DNA from: CAVQGF01 sp045807945
GTDB taxonomy: Bacteria; Acidobacteriota; Terriglobia; Terriglobales; Acidobacteriaceae
Assembly: GCA_045807945.1 (NCBI GenBank)
Contig: JBJMGI010000080.1
Span: forward strand, 1 to 54,044
Direction of reading: 5' to 3'
DNA: 54,044 bases
Shown here piece by piece: positions 44,626 to 52,131 of this stretch. A program made the translations under genes and the position numbers. Numbering within the stretch: the stretch's first letter is position 1; every line of letters starts with the position of its first letter. Below the pieces are notes generated by a model. The model had not been told where the DNA came from, ran no database searches, and worked only from the letters and a program-made list of their open reading frames with translations.

Positions 44626-44687
44626 AAGTGGTCTTGTTAGGTCGGCGAGAAGTGGCTATTGCTGGATCCACTTCACGAACGTAAGGT
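44626..44687 (+). promoter_or_regulatory. Direct-repeat promoter element 7 (before 44748 operon)
   Basis: AAGTGGTCTT at 44626-44635 and AAGTGGCTAT at 44650-44659 start 24 bases apart. TTGCTG is the -35-like box and TAAGGT at 44682-44687 the -10. The transcript would begin near 44694, about 54 bases before the alkyltransferase-like gene. Together with element 6 this fills most of the 305-base gap between divergent operons; I see nothing else in it. Confidence 0.72.
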
Positions 44688-44747
44688 CTAAAGCTTCAGG
44701 CGAGTTGAAGATTCGCGAGAGTCCCAGTAAACGTTCTCAGGCTGGCT

Positions 44748-45092
44748 ATGTATCAGAAAGCTCCAGAGCTGCATGCAAAAAATCAGCGCTCGAAAATAAT
44801 TGAGTACATCCACCTGATTCCTAAGGGAAGAGTCACCACATATGGCGAAGTGGCTCGAGGTGCAGGCATACGCGGTGGTCCCAGATTAGTTGCTGCTGTG
44901 TTGCGGAACTTCTCGGTGGGAGTGCCGTGGCATCGCGTGGTGGGCGCGGGTGGTCAGATCAAGCTCACCGGTGACGAAGCTACTGAACAAACAGCACTGC
45001 TCAGGCGCGAAGGCGTCAAATTTCGCGGAAACAGAGTGCTGATGCGAGAACACCAGCTTGGCAATGAAGTCGCTGGTTTTAAGCAGCGATAA
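44748..45092 (+). CDS. Alkyltransferase-like (ATL) DNA-binding protein
   Basis: The 114-residue protein has the MGMT DNA-binding fold: KIIEYIHLIPKGRVTTYGEV, RLVAAVLRNFSVGVPWHRVV and a C-terminal EQTALLRREGV. At the active-site position Trp (W61) replaces the methyl-accepting Cys of PCHRV. This makes it an ATL protein, which flips out O6-alkylguanine and marks it for nucleotide excision repair instead of repairing it itself. The DUF1579-like gene follows after nine bases. Confidence 0.9.
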   Translation: MYQKAPELHAKNQRSKIIEYIHLIPKGRVTTYGEVARGAGIRGGPRLVAAVLRNFSVGVPWHRVVGAGGQIKLTGDEATEQTALLRREGVKFRGNRVLMREHQLGNEVAGFKQR

Positions 45093-45101
45093 AGGAGCAT
45101 C

Positions 45102-45704
45102 GTGAGTACATTCCGGAAGATCTGCCTTTCGTTGATCGTTGTTTCGGGAATCGGACTTATTGTAGGGGCGGGGCTGTCCCTGCAGAACAGCGATCCGGTT
45201 CAGGCGAGCGGTAGCGCCGTCGCACAGGACGGGCAGCATGATTTCGATTTCGAGATCGGCAGCTGGAAAACCCACCTCAAGCGTCTTCAACATCCTTTGA
45301 GCGGCTCGACAACGTGGCTCGAGTACAACGGGACCTCGGAGGTACGTAAAGTTTGGGGCGGCAAAGCAAATCTTGTAGAACTCGAAGTAGAGGGTCCAGC
45401 AGGGCAGGTCGAGGCGTTGTCGCTACGTCTCTACAATCCTCAAACTCATCAGTGGAGCCTGAACTCCGCGAACAGCAAAATCGGGGAATTCGGCGTACCT
45501 ACGGTTGGAGAGTTCAAAAATGGCCGAGGTGAATTTTTCGATAAAGAAGATTTTAACGGCAAGCCTATTCTCGTTCGCAACGTTTGGTCTGACATAACGC
45601 CAACTTCGTGCCGGTTTGAGCAGGCGTTCTCAACCGACAACGGCAAGACGTGGGAAGTGAATTGGATCGCCGAGGACACACGCGCCACCGCGTCTGTCGA
45701 ATAA
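45102..45704 (+). CDS. Secreted single-domain DUF1579-like protein
   Basis: This 200-residue protein has a signal peptide (LIVVSGIGLIVGAGLSL). One domain follows, starting DGQHDFDFEIGSWKTHLKR. It contains WLEYNGTSEVRKVWGGKAN, RLYNPQTHQWSLN, GEFKNGRGEFFDKEDFNG, ILVRNVWSDITP and DNGKTWEVNWIAED. These match each half of the tandem protein at 24066 closely. It starts with GTG behind AAAGGAGCATC. It shares the transcript of the ATL gene under element 7, so all three DUF1579-like genes in this window lie behind a direct-repeat promoter. Confidence 0.82.
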   Translation: MSTFRKICLSLIVVSGIGLIVGAGLSLQNSDPVQASGSAVAQDGQHDFDFEIGSWKTHLKRLQHPLSGSTTWLEYNGTSEVRKVWGGKANLVELEVEGPAGQVEALSLRLYNPQTHQWSLNSANSKIGEFGVPTVGEFKNGRGEFFDKEDFNGKPILVRNVWSDITPTSCRFEQAFSTDNGKTWEVNWIAEDTRATASVE

Positions 45705-45823
45705 CGCTAGGAAGCCTACTCGTTTCCTGCTCCTCGTCGCAAAGTTAGGTGATTCGTCGCATTTCTCGTGGACTATTGATCGCCAGGTGCGTCCGAGAGG
45801 GGTTGAAACAAACGAAGGCGGTT

Positions 45824-46732
45824 ATGCGATCTCCCAAACGTAGTCTCCTTATAGTGGTGTTGTCCTTTTTTAGCTTGCGAGTTGCAGTGTGTCAATCTGC
45901 GAATGGGAGGAGTATCTCTGACCATTTTGTGGAGACTGGTTCTGGGATAAGAATCCATTATCTTGAAGCTGGATCGAGCGCCTCATTTCCGACATTGATC
46001 CTAATTCCTGGATGGCGGCTTCCAGCCTATCTATGGAACGAGCAACTTCAGAAGTTCTCAGCAATAACTCGTGTAATTGCGATTGATCCTCGTTCCCAAG
46101 GCCACTCGTCTAAGACATCCGAGGGAAATACTCCTGAATCGCGGGCGCGAGACCTGCACGATGTAATGAATAAGTTGAACGTTTCTCGGTGCGTGCTTGT
46201 TGGTTGGTCACAAGGTGCGCAGGATATAGCCGCCTACCTCGAACAGTTCGGAGCCGATTCGGTTGCAGGTGTGGTCTTGGTGGACAGCCCGGTCTCATTT
46301 GGTCCTGCTGAGGTTGATGAGCACAAGGAATTCGCTCGAATAATCCTGTCCGGAATAGCCGTGTACGTTAACCACCCGAAAGAGTATTCGGAGGGAATGG
46401 TTCATTCCATCTTCAAAAAACCGCACCCGGACCTGGACATCGCGAGCATCGTAAATTCGACATTGGAGACGCCCACTGACACGGGTGCAACCATGCTGGT
46501 GATGGATATCTTCGGTGCGGATCGCCGTCCAGCGCTGACCAAGCTTCGCAAACCAGCCCTGGTGATTGCCTCGTCCACCTCCCCATTGCTTGAAGTACAG
46601 AAAGCGATGGCTGCCAGCATTCCAAACTCAAAGCTCGTTGTCGTAGAAGGGGCAGGGCACGGTGTCTTTGTCGACGAACCAGAAAAGTTTGATGAAGCCT
46701 TAGGGATGTTCCTTAAATCATTCGGAACGTAG
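45824..46732 (+). CDS. Secreted alpha/beta hydrolase
   Basis: The 302-residue protein has a signal peptide (SLLIVVLSFFSLRVAVCQS). The hydrolase fold follows, with PTLILIPGWRLPAYLWNEQL, the DPRSQGHSSK turn and nucleophile S129 in LVGWSQGAQD. The catalytic His is in EGAGHGVFVDEPEKF near the end. It is probably an esterase or lipase of unknown substrate. The ATG at 45824 follows GAAGGCGGTT; a longer frame from GTG 45749 would place charged residues before the signal. Confidence 0.87.
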   Translation: MRSPKRSLLIVVLSFFSLRVAVCQSANGRSISDHFVETGSGIRIHYLEAGSSASFPTLILIPGWRLPAYLWNEQLQKFSAITRVIAIDPRSQGHSSKTSEGNTPESRARDLHDVMNKLNVSRCVLVGWSQGAQDIAAYLEQFGADSVAGVVLVDSPVSFGPAEVDEHKEFARIILSGIAVYVNHPKEYSEGMVHSIFKKPHPDLDIASIVNSTLETPTDTGATMLVMDIFGADRRPALTKLRKPALVIASSTSPLLEVQKAMAASIPNSKLVVVEGAGHGVFVDEPEKFDEALGMFLKSFGT

Positions 46733-46809
46733 TCTTCCTAAGCTTTTATTAGCGCTGCGAGCGACATGCGCTGCGTGGAGTTATTAGTTATTTTAACCAA
46801 GGAGATTTT

Positions 46810-47253
46810 ATGCGAAGTATTCCACTTAGCTATTTAGCGCTAGTCTTATTCTCGATCACCTTTGTAGGAGAACCCACGTTCGGTCAGAGTAAAACACCAG
46901 GAAAAACTGAGCCTTCCGAGTACAAGGCCACCATCCAAGGTCTGGTGCGGGACGTCGCTTGCCCGATCCAGAATCATAAGGCTACTGCGACCGACTTCAA
47001 CATGAAGTGCGCGGTGGATTGCGCCAAAAGTGGATCTCCGCTGGTCATTCTCACTGACAGCGGCGATATTTACACCCCAATCTCAAACGAGATGCCGGAT
47101 CCCAGCCAGCGAGAAAAGATGATGCCCTTCGTCGGGAAGTACGTGCGTGCTACTGGAACGGTGTACACCCGCAACGGCACACGCGCGATCGCGATAACTG
47201 ACATCAGAGAACTAAAAGACGTAAAGATCAATGGGAAGGCAAGCGGCGATTAA
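46810..47253 (+). CDS. Small secreted protein of unknown function
   Basis: This 147-residue protein has a signal peptide (LSYLALVLFSITFVGEPTFG). The mature part is a beta-rich domain: YKATIQGLVRDVACPIQNHK, FNMKCAVDCAKSGSPLVILT, YTPISNEMPDP and YVRATGTVYTRNGTRAIAIT. Three cysteines lie in the first half, two of them as CxxxC. The shape suggests an OB-like or SH3-like metal- or ligand-binding domain, but no family was recognised. ACCAAGGAGATTTT immediately precedes the ATG. Confidence 0.72.
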   Translation: MRSIPLSYLALVLFSITFVGEPTFGQSKTPGKTEPSEYKATIQGLVRDVACPIQNHKATATDFNMKCAVDCAKSGSPLVILTDSGDIYTPISNEMPDPSQREKMMPFVGKYVRATGTVYTRNGTRAIAITDIRELKDVKINGKASGD

Positions 47254-47429
47254 AAAGTAATTCGCGAGCGACCTCATAAGGGAAAGAAGCCGGCGACGCC
47301 GGTTTCTCGCTGAGTTCCGGAAGCGGAAAGGTGAGAGATGGCGAATGCGGTGAAAGGATTTTGAAGTCGTGGGTTGCGAATGACCGTGACTAAAGGCCAG
47401 CATGATCACAGCACAGAAGAGAGACATTA

Positions 47430-48071
47430 ATGACTAAAGTAAAAGTTTCCGGCTTCAGCGTCTCGCTGGATGGCTTCGGTGCGGGAGCCGCGCAGAGCTT
47501 AGAGCATCCGCTTGGTTTGCGAGGTCCGGAGATCTTTCAGTGGTTTTTCCCAACGCGGACTTTTCGTCAGATGCAGGGAAAAGAGGGCGGCGAAACCGGG
47601 CTCGATGACAGCTTCGCCCGACGCGCCATGGAAGGTTTTGGGGCCTTCATCCTCGGGCGCAATATGTTTGGACCCGTTCGTGGGGAATGGCCAGACGATC
47701 AATGGAAAGGCTGGTGGGGTGACGATCCGCCTTATCACGCGCCAACTTTCGTACTGACACATTACCCGCGGCCGCCGATTGAGATGCTAGGCGGAACGAC
47801 ATTCCATTTTGTCTCCGAGGGCATTGAGCATGCGCTGCAAAGGGCACGCCAAGCCGCGGGCGCAAAGGACATCAAGATCGGCGGCGGTGTCCAGACTGTA
47901 AGGCAATATATTCAGGCCGGCCACGTGGATGAAATCCATCTCGCCTTTGCTCCAGTCGCGCTTGGCCAAGGGGAATCGCTCTTTAGCGGCTTGGATCTCC
48001 GCGCTATGGGATACGGGACAGTCGAACATGTTCCGACACCGCGAGTCACGCACATTGTGCTCGCGAAGTAG
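47430..48071 (+). CDS. Dihydrofolate reductase-like (RibD C-terminal) family protein
   Basis: The 213-residue cytosolic protein belongs to the RibD_C/DHFR superfamily: VKVSGFSVSLDGFGAGAAQS at the N-terminus, GAFILGRNMFGPVRGEWP, TFVLTHYPRPPIEMLGGTTF, DIKIGGGVQTVRQYIQAGHV with the NADPH-binding glycines, and DEIHLAFAPVALGQGESLF. These reductases act on pyrimidine or pteridine-like substrates; the actual substrate is unknown. Confidence 0.9.
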   Translation: MTKVKVSGFSVSLDGFGAGAAQSLEHPLGLRGPEIFQWFFPTRTFRQMQGKEGGETGLDDSFARRAMEGFGAFILGRNMFGPVRGEWPDDQWKGWWGDDPPYHAPTFVLTHYPRPPIEMLGGTTFHFVSEGIEHALQRARQAAGAKDIKIGGGVQTVRQYIQAGHVDEIHLAFAPVALGQGESLFSGLDLRAMGYGTVEHVPTPRVTHIVLAK

Positions 48072-48140
48072 AGGGGCGATCAATCATCCGGGCGTTGGCC
48101 GGGAGGGAGTGACGTCGGAATACTTTGGGGAGGTTAATTC

Positions 48141-48575
48141 ATGAATCTTCGCTTTATGCAGTTGTTCGTTTGTATTGTCCTAATCTCATTAGCAAGCGAT
48201 GCAAGCGCTGATTGCTCTCGGCCGGAATTAGCGCACCAACAGCGAGACGCAGAAACAGTTCGCCGACTCGAAAGCGCCTGGACCCATGCTTTCTTGACCG
48301 GCGATACTGAATTCGAAGCGTGCCTTCTAGCGGCCGACTTCACCGAGATCATGAGAGATGGAAGCATCAGCCACCTGAGTGATGAACTCGCGAAGGCGGC
48401 GAAGAATAAGGGCAAAACGATGCCGAATATAGCCTTGCCGGCCATCAACATACATTTGCATGATGATGTGGCGGTCGCGTGCGGCATTTCTTCGGACAAA
48501 GTAGTGGATGGTAAACATCAAAAATCGTATTTTGCCGATTATCGGCGAACAAGATCTTCACTCCCATGCTGCTAA
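48141..48575 (+). pseudogene. Secreted DUF4440-like protein, truncated at a junction
   Basis: The start is intact: GGAGGTTAATTC before the ATG, a signal peptide (LFVCIVLISLASDASA) and the SnoaL-like pattern (TVRRLESAWTHAFLTGDTEF, LAADFTEIMRDGSI, AVACGISSDKVVDGKH). Family members continue after YFADY with a Trp-containing last strand. Here the frame instead runs into unrelated sequence (RRTRSSLPCC) and stops at 48575. The change occurs near 48540, where a minus-strand gene is broken too. The protein may be expressed but has lost its final strand. Confidence 0.65.
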
Positions 48576-48765
48576 AAACAGCGTAGCCAGCTGATTTTTC
48601 TACTGCCGTTTTGGCGACCGGATCCGCTTTGTAGAGTCTCTGCAATGTTTCCTGCGCCATTTTGCGGACTTTTTTCCGTTCTTTATCCTTATCGTCGGCA
48701 AATGCCGCGGTTGCCACCGCGAAAATTAGCGTGAGAATGAATATGGGGCGGAGAATCGTGTTCAT
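48445..48765 (-). pseudogene. N-terminal part of a secreted SYLF/YSC84-like protein, truncated
   Basis: The ATG at 48765 follows GAGAGGCACTCACA. A signal peptide (FILTLIFAVATAAFADD) leads to KKVRKMAQETLQRLYKADPV and KSAGYAVFSSMGVKILFA, the start of a lipid-binding SYLF domain. After FADN the frame enters the antisense of the DUF4440-like gene and stops at 48445. The glycine-rich catalytic-like part of SYLF proteins is missing. The break is at about 48540, inside a 13-base palindrome shared with the opposite gene. Confidence 0.65.
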
Positions 48766-48903
48766 TGTGAGTGCCTCTCTCGTCGTTATCGGCGAGGTGA
48801 AAACTGACCGACTCACGGAATGTGAGAGTACCGGCGGCACAAAGGCCGCGTTAACTGTCACATCTGACAGAGGTGAATCCAGAGCACCAGGAAGGGGAAA
48901 GCT

Positions 48904-50514
48904 TTAAGACTGTCGCTCAACGAGCCGAATGTCGCTCAAATCCAGTTCATACTCAAGATCGCGGAGTAGGCTGTCGCTGATGCGCCGTTGGTTACGCAGC
49001 TCGATCGCGGTGCGTCGCTCAACCTCGATCAGCTCGCGCGATACATCCACAAAACGCTTGTAGAAGGCTGCGGCGCTTGCGTCAGCGGAGTCGCCGTCAT
49101 TTAAGGTCGCGAGCCGGTGCCGATAATGCTGCGCCAGGTCGTCGTAGACTTCGTTGATCTTGGAATCGCCCTTTTGACTGGCAATTTCAAGATGGCGTAA
49201 CGCGGCTTCGGCCATCGCACGGCGAGCTTCTTTTTCCTCGGACCCGGTACTGCTGGATCCTGCCAGTCCGAGAGCGCGGATCAGTGGTGGCAGCGTGAGC
49301 CCCTGGAGCACGAGCGTCACCAAGATCGCGCTGAAGGTTAGAAAGATGATCATGTTCCGCTGGGTGAACGGCTCCCCGTTGGCTAGCACCTGAGGCAGGG
49401 AAACGGCGGCTGCGAGCGAGATCACGCCGCGCATTCCCGTCCAGCCGACAACAAAGATGCTGCGCAGGCTTGGTTTGGGCTCCTTCTGATGCAGCACGCG
49501 TTCGCGTATCACGTTCGCAAAGAATGTGCCTGGGTAGACCCAGATGAGGCGCAGCACGATGAGAAATGCGCTGAAGCCGGCACCGTACATCATCAACGTG
49601 CTCGCCTTGTACTGCGGCATCGCGCTGAGCACGTAGGGCAATTGAAGCCCGATCAGAAGAAAAACGAAGCCGTTGAGGATAAACCCGAGAGAATCCCAAA
49701 CCGCCCATGCCTGCAGGCGCACTGCGGGCGAGTAAAAATGCGAACTCCTCCGCGTGAGATATAGTCCGCAAGCCACGACGGCGAGTACGCCTGAGGCGCG
49801 CACCGACTCGGCTGCGAGATAGGCCGCGTATGGCGTGAGCAGGCTGAGCGCTATCTCGATCGGACCGTCTTCGATGTGGTCTTCGACTTGGTGGACTACC
49901 TCGCCGAGAGCAAGCCCCACGGCGACACCGGCAAGGGTCAAATAAAGAAGACGCAGTAGTCCCGCAGTGAAGGTGGGCCGTTCGCTACCAAGCAGCAGAG
50001 CAATGCCGAACTCGAGTGCGAGAAGCGCGGTGGCATCATTCAGAAGGCTCTCGCCTTCCAGAATGTCGACAATGCGCTTGGGTAATCCGATCCGCTTCGC
50101 TATGGTCGTCGCGGCGATCGCATCGGTTGGGGCGACAACCGCTCCGAGAAGCAGGCCGACACGCCAGTCGAATCCCGGAAGCAACCACTCAGCCCCCTGG
50201 GTCACACCAAACACAGTAAAGGTCACCAGCCCGAAGGCGAGCAGCACGATACTGACGAGGTGATACGAAAATTCGCGCCACGACGTGAGCCACGCGGCGT
50301 GGTAGAGCAGCGGAGGTAGTACTACCAGAAAGACGAGATCAGGATTCAGCGAGACCCGCGGAACGTGCGGAATGAAGCTGAGGAGCAGTCCGCCGACGAC
50401 CAGAACGATGGGGTAGGGTGTGCCCAGCCGCTTAGCAAGGTATCCAAGAAGAACGATGAAAAGCAGTAGAAGAAGAAATACGATCTCCACCGCATGGACG
50501 TTGCCCATCTGCAT
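48904..50514 (-). CDS. Na+/H+ antiporter, CPA1 family
   Basis: The 536-residue protein has 12 or 13 transmembrane helices and the CPA1 hallmarks: LEGESLLNDATALLALEFG with the Asn-Asp ion-binding pair, GAVVAPTDAIAATTIAKRIG and VGWTGMRGVISLAAAVSLP. A cytoplasmic tail of about 130 residues follows, rich in Glu, Arg and helices (KEARRAMAEAALRHLEIASQ), as in YjcE/NhaP proteins, and may gate by pH. It exchanges cytoplasmic Na+ or K+ for protons. It marks the return from the accessory region to ordinary genes. Confidence 0.92.
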   Translation of the reverse strand: MQMGNVHAVEIVFLLLLLFIVLLGYLAKRLGTPYPIVLVVGGLLLSFIPHVPRVSLNPDLVFLVVLPPLLYHAAWLTSWREFSYHLVSIVLLAFGLVTFTVFGVTQGAEWLLPGFDWRVGLLLGAVVAPTDAIAATTIAKRIGLPKRIVDILEGESLLNDATALLALEFGIALLLGSERPTFTAGLLRLLYLTLAGVAVGLALGEVVHQVEDHIEDGPIEIALSLLTPYAAYLAAESVRASGVLAVVACGLYLTRRSSHFYSPAVRLQAWAVWDSLGFILNGFVFLLIGLQLPYVLSAMPQYKASTLMMYGAGFSAFLIVLRLIWVYPGTFFANVIRERVLHQKEPKPSLRSIFVVGWTGMRGVISLAAAVSLPQVLANGEPFTQRNMIIFLTFSAILVTLVLQGLTLPPLIRALGLAGSSSTGSEEKEARRAMAEAALRHLEIASQKGDSKINEVYDDLAQHYRHRLATLNDGDSADASAAAFYKRFVDVSRELIEVERRTAIELRNQRRISDSLLRDLEYELDLSDIRLVERQS

Positions 50515-50551
50515 GACCTTAGATATTAACTCTGGGTCGCAGGCGAAGGAG

Positions 50552-52072
50552 TTATTGAGTTGCGGCGGCAGTCAGATGCTGCACACTCTGTTGCTGAGTC
50601 CCAGATGATTGGCCGGCTTTTCGAGCTTTGGGCTCTTCCGCTGCGGGGACGTTCCACAAGTACATGACCGCATAAGCGCGCCAGGGGCGCCAAGCTTCGG
50701 AGCGAAGCTCGAGTTCGCGAGCGTTCTTCAATCCTAAAGCCCGCAATAATGCGAGGTCGGTCGAGGGGCACGCGTCTGGTTCGCCAAGCGCACGCATTGC
50801 GACGTATTGCGCCGTCCACTTGCCGATTCCCGGGATTTCGCAGAGCGCGCTTAGAAAGTCTTCCGAGTTTCCGACGGCATCAAACTTGATCCTTCCTGCG
50901 TGGACTGCACGTGCCAGCCCGCGAACAGCTTCCGCACGCGCTTTGGTCAACCCAACCTTCGTGAGATCCGCATTGCAGAGAACTTCAGCCGTCGGAAAAA
51001 TGTGAGTGAGCCCATGATCGCCGGCGAACGGCCGCCCAAATGTTTTTGCGATCCTTCCCGCCAGAGTGGTCGCGCCTTTGACACTCACTTGCTGGCCTAG
51101 GATGGCGCGCACCGCGAGTTCGAAGCCCTCCCATGAACCCGGGATCCGCAGTCCGGGAACAGCTTCGACCCGCGTAGCCAAGCAGGGATCAGCTTTGAGG
51201 CAGCGCTGGATGGCGGCCCAATCAGAGTTGAGGTCGAAAATCGACCGGATACGTTCCGTGATCGTGAACAGAGAACGCGAGTCGGGGAAATTTACGCGGG
51301 CGATAAGTGCCTCGTTGCGGGAATCGGGGGAAACTTCGAAATATCCATCGCAGCCGTTGAGTGCGATGGTGCGCCGATAGCAATCGCCTTCTACGACTTC
51401 TGTGCCAGGAGTGGCACGTGCCGCGAGGAAATTCAGCATACCCCGCCAGTGATAGGGAGGACGAAAGTACAGCTTGAACACGTACTGGTTTGCCGGCTCA
51501 ATCCCTTTCTGGTGCGCGAGGCGGCGGATCTGCGTTGGCGTGCGATGGTAAACAGTGCGGATGCTGTGATTGAAGCGGCGGACGCAGCCGAATCCAGATG
51601 CAAGCGCGATCTGGATCATTGGGAGTCGGGTTTCGTCGATCAACTTCTTGGCGAAGTGCAAACGGCGCGTCTGCGCGACCGCGCTCGGAGTCGCGCCCAG
51701 ATGTTGCAGGAACAACCGGCGCAGGTGGCGAGAGCCGACTCCAAGGCGCTCGGCGAGCCCTTCAACTCCGCCGTCCTCGAGTCCGCCGTCGTGGATCAGT
51801 CGCAGAGCGCGCGCGACCGTGCTGGGCGTACCTACCCAGGCCGGCGTTCCGGGCGAACACTCCGGACGGCAGCGCAAACACGGCCGGAAGCCGGCTTCTG
51901 AGGCAGCCGCCGCGGTCGGGTAATAGAGGACGTTCTGGTCCTTAACCGTCGGTGCGGGACAGATCGGGCGGCAGTAAACCCGGCTGGTACGAACGGCGAT
52001 GAAAAATTTCCCATCGAAGCGCGCGTCGCGCGACAGCCTTGCCCGGTTACATGCTTTCCAATCCAGCTTCAT
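50552..52072 (-). CDS. AdaA-AlkA fusion, standard copy
   Basis: This 506-residue protein has the same order of domains as the copy at 22522. The Ada zinc domain has C34, C38, C65 and C68. The AraC helix-turn-helix contains LAERLGVGSRHLRRLFLQHL. The AlkA glycosylase domain keeps the standard motifs: ILGQQVSVKGATTLAGRIAK, the hairpin IPGIGKWTAQYVAMRAL and DACPSTDLALLR with the catalytic Asp. It should sense methylphosphotriesters and excise 3-methyladenine and related bases. A Gln- and Ala-rich tail ends it. The ATG begins MKLDWKACNRARLSRD. Confidence 0.93.
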   Translation of the reverse strand: MKLDWKACNRARLSRDARFDGKFFIAVRTSRVYCRPICPAPTVKDQNVLYYPTAAAASEAGFRPCLRCRPECSPGTPAWVGTPSTVARALRLIHDGGLEDGGVEGLAERLGVGSRHLRRLFLQHLGATPSAVAQTRRLHFAKKLIDETRLPMIQIALASGFGCVRRFNHSIRTVYHRTPTQIRRLAHQKGIEPANQYVFKLYFRPPYHWRGMLNFLAARATPGTEVVEGDCYRRTIALNGCDGYFEVSPDSRNEALIARVNFPDSRSLFTITERIRSIFDLNSDWAAIQRCLKADPCLATRVEAVPGLRIPGSWEGFELAVRAILGQQVSVKGATTLAGRIAKTFGRPFAGDHGLTHIFPTAEVLCNADLTKVGLTKARAEAVRGLARAVHAGRIKFDAVGNSEDFLSALCEIPGIGKWTAQYVAMRALGEPDACPSTDLALLRALGLKNARELELRSEAWRPWRAYAVMYLWNVPAAEEPKARKAGQSSGTQQQSVQHLTAAATQ

Positions 52073-52131
52073 CAGAGGAACCCATAATAATTGAGAGCCG
52101 GGCCCAAACTGGACGTTTTCGGACTAGTTTA

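Noticed and set aside
44552..44803. 83-codon open frame on the plus strand
   Set aside because: It runs across element 7 and the predicted promoter of the ATL gene, has a low-complexity Ser, Gly and Arg composition, and overlaps the ATL start in another frame.
47286..47306. Possible terminator after the small secreted-protein gene
   Set aside because: GAAGCCGGC and GCCGGTTTC make a nine-pair stem with one G-U pair and a three-base loop, but no T-run follows, so evidence for termination is weak.
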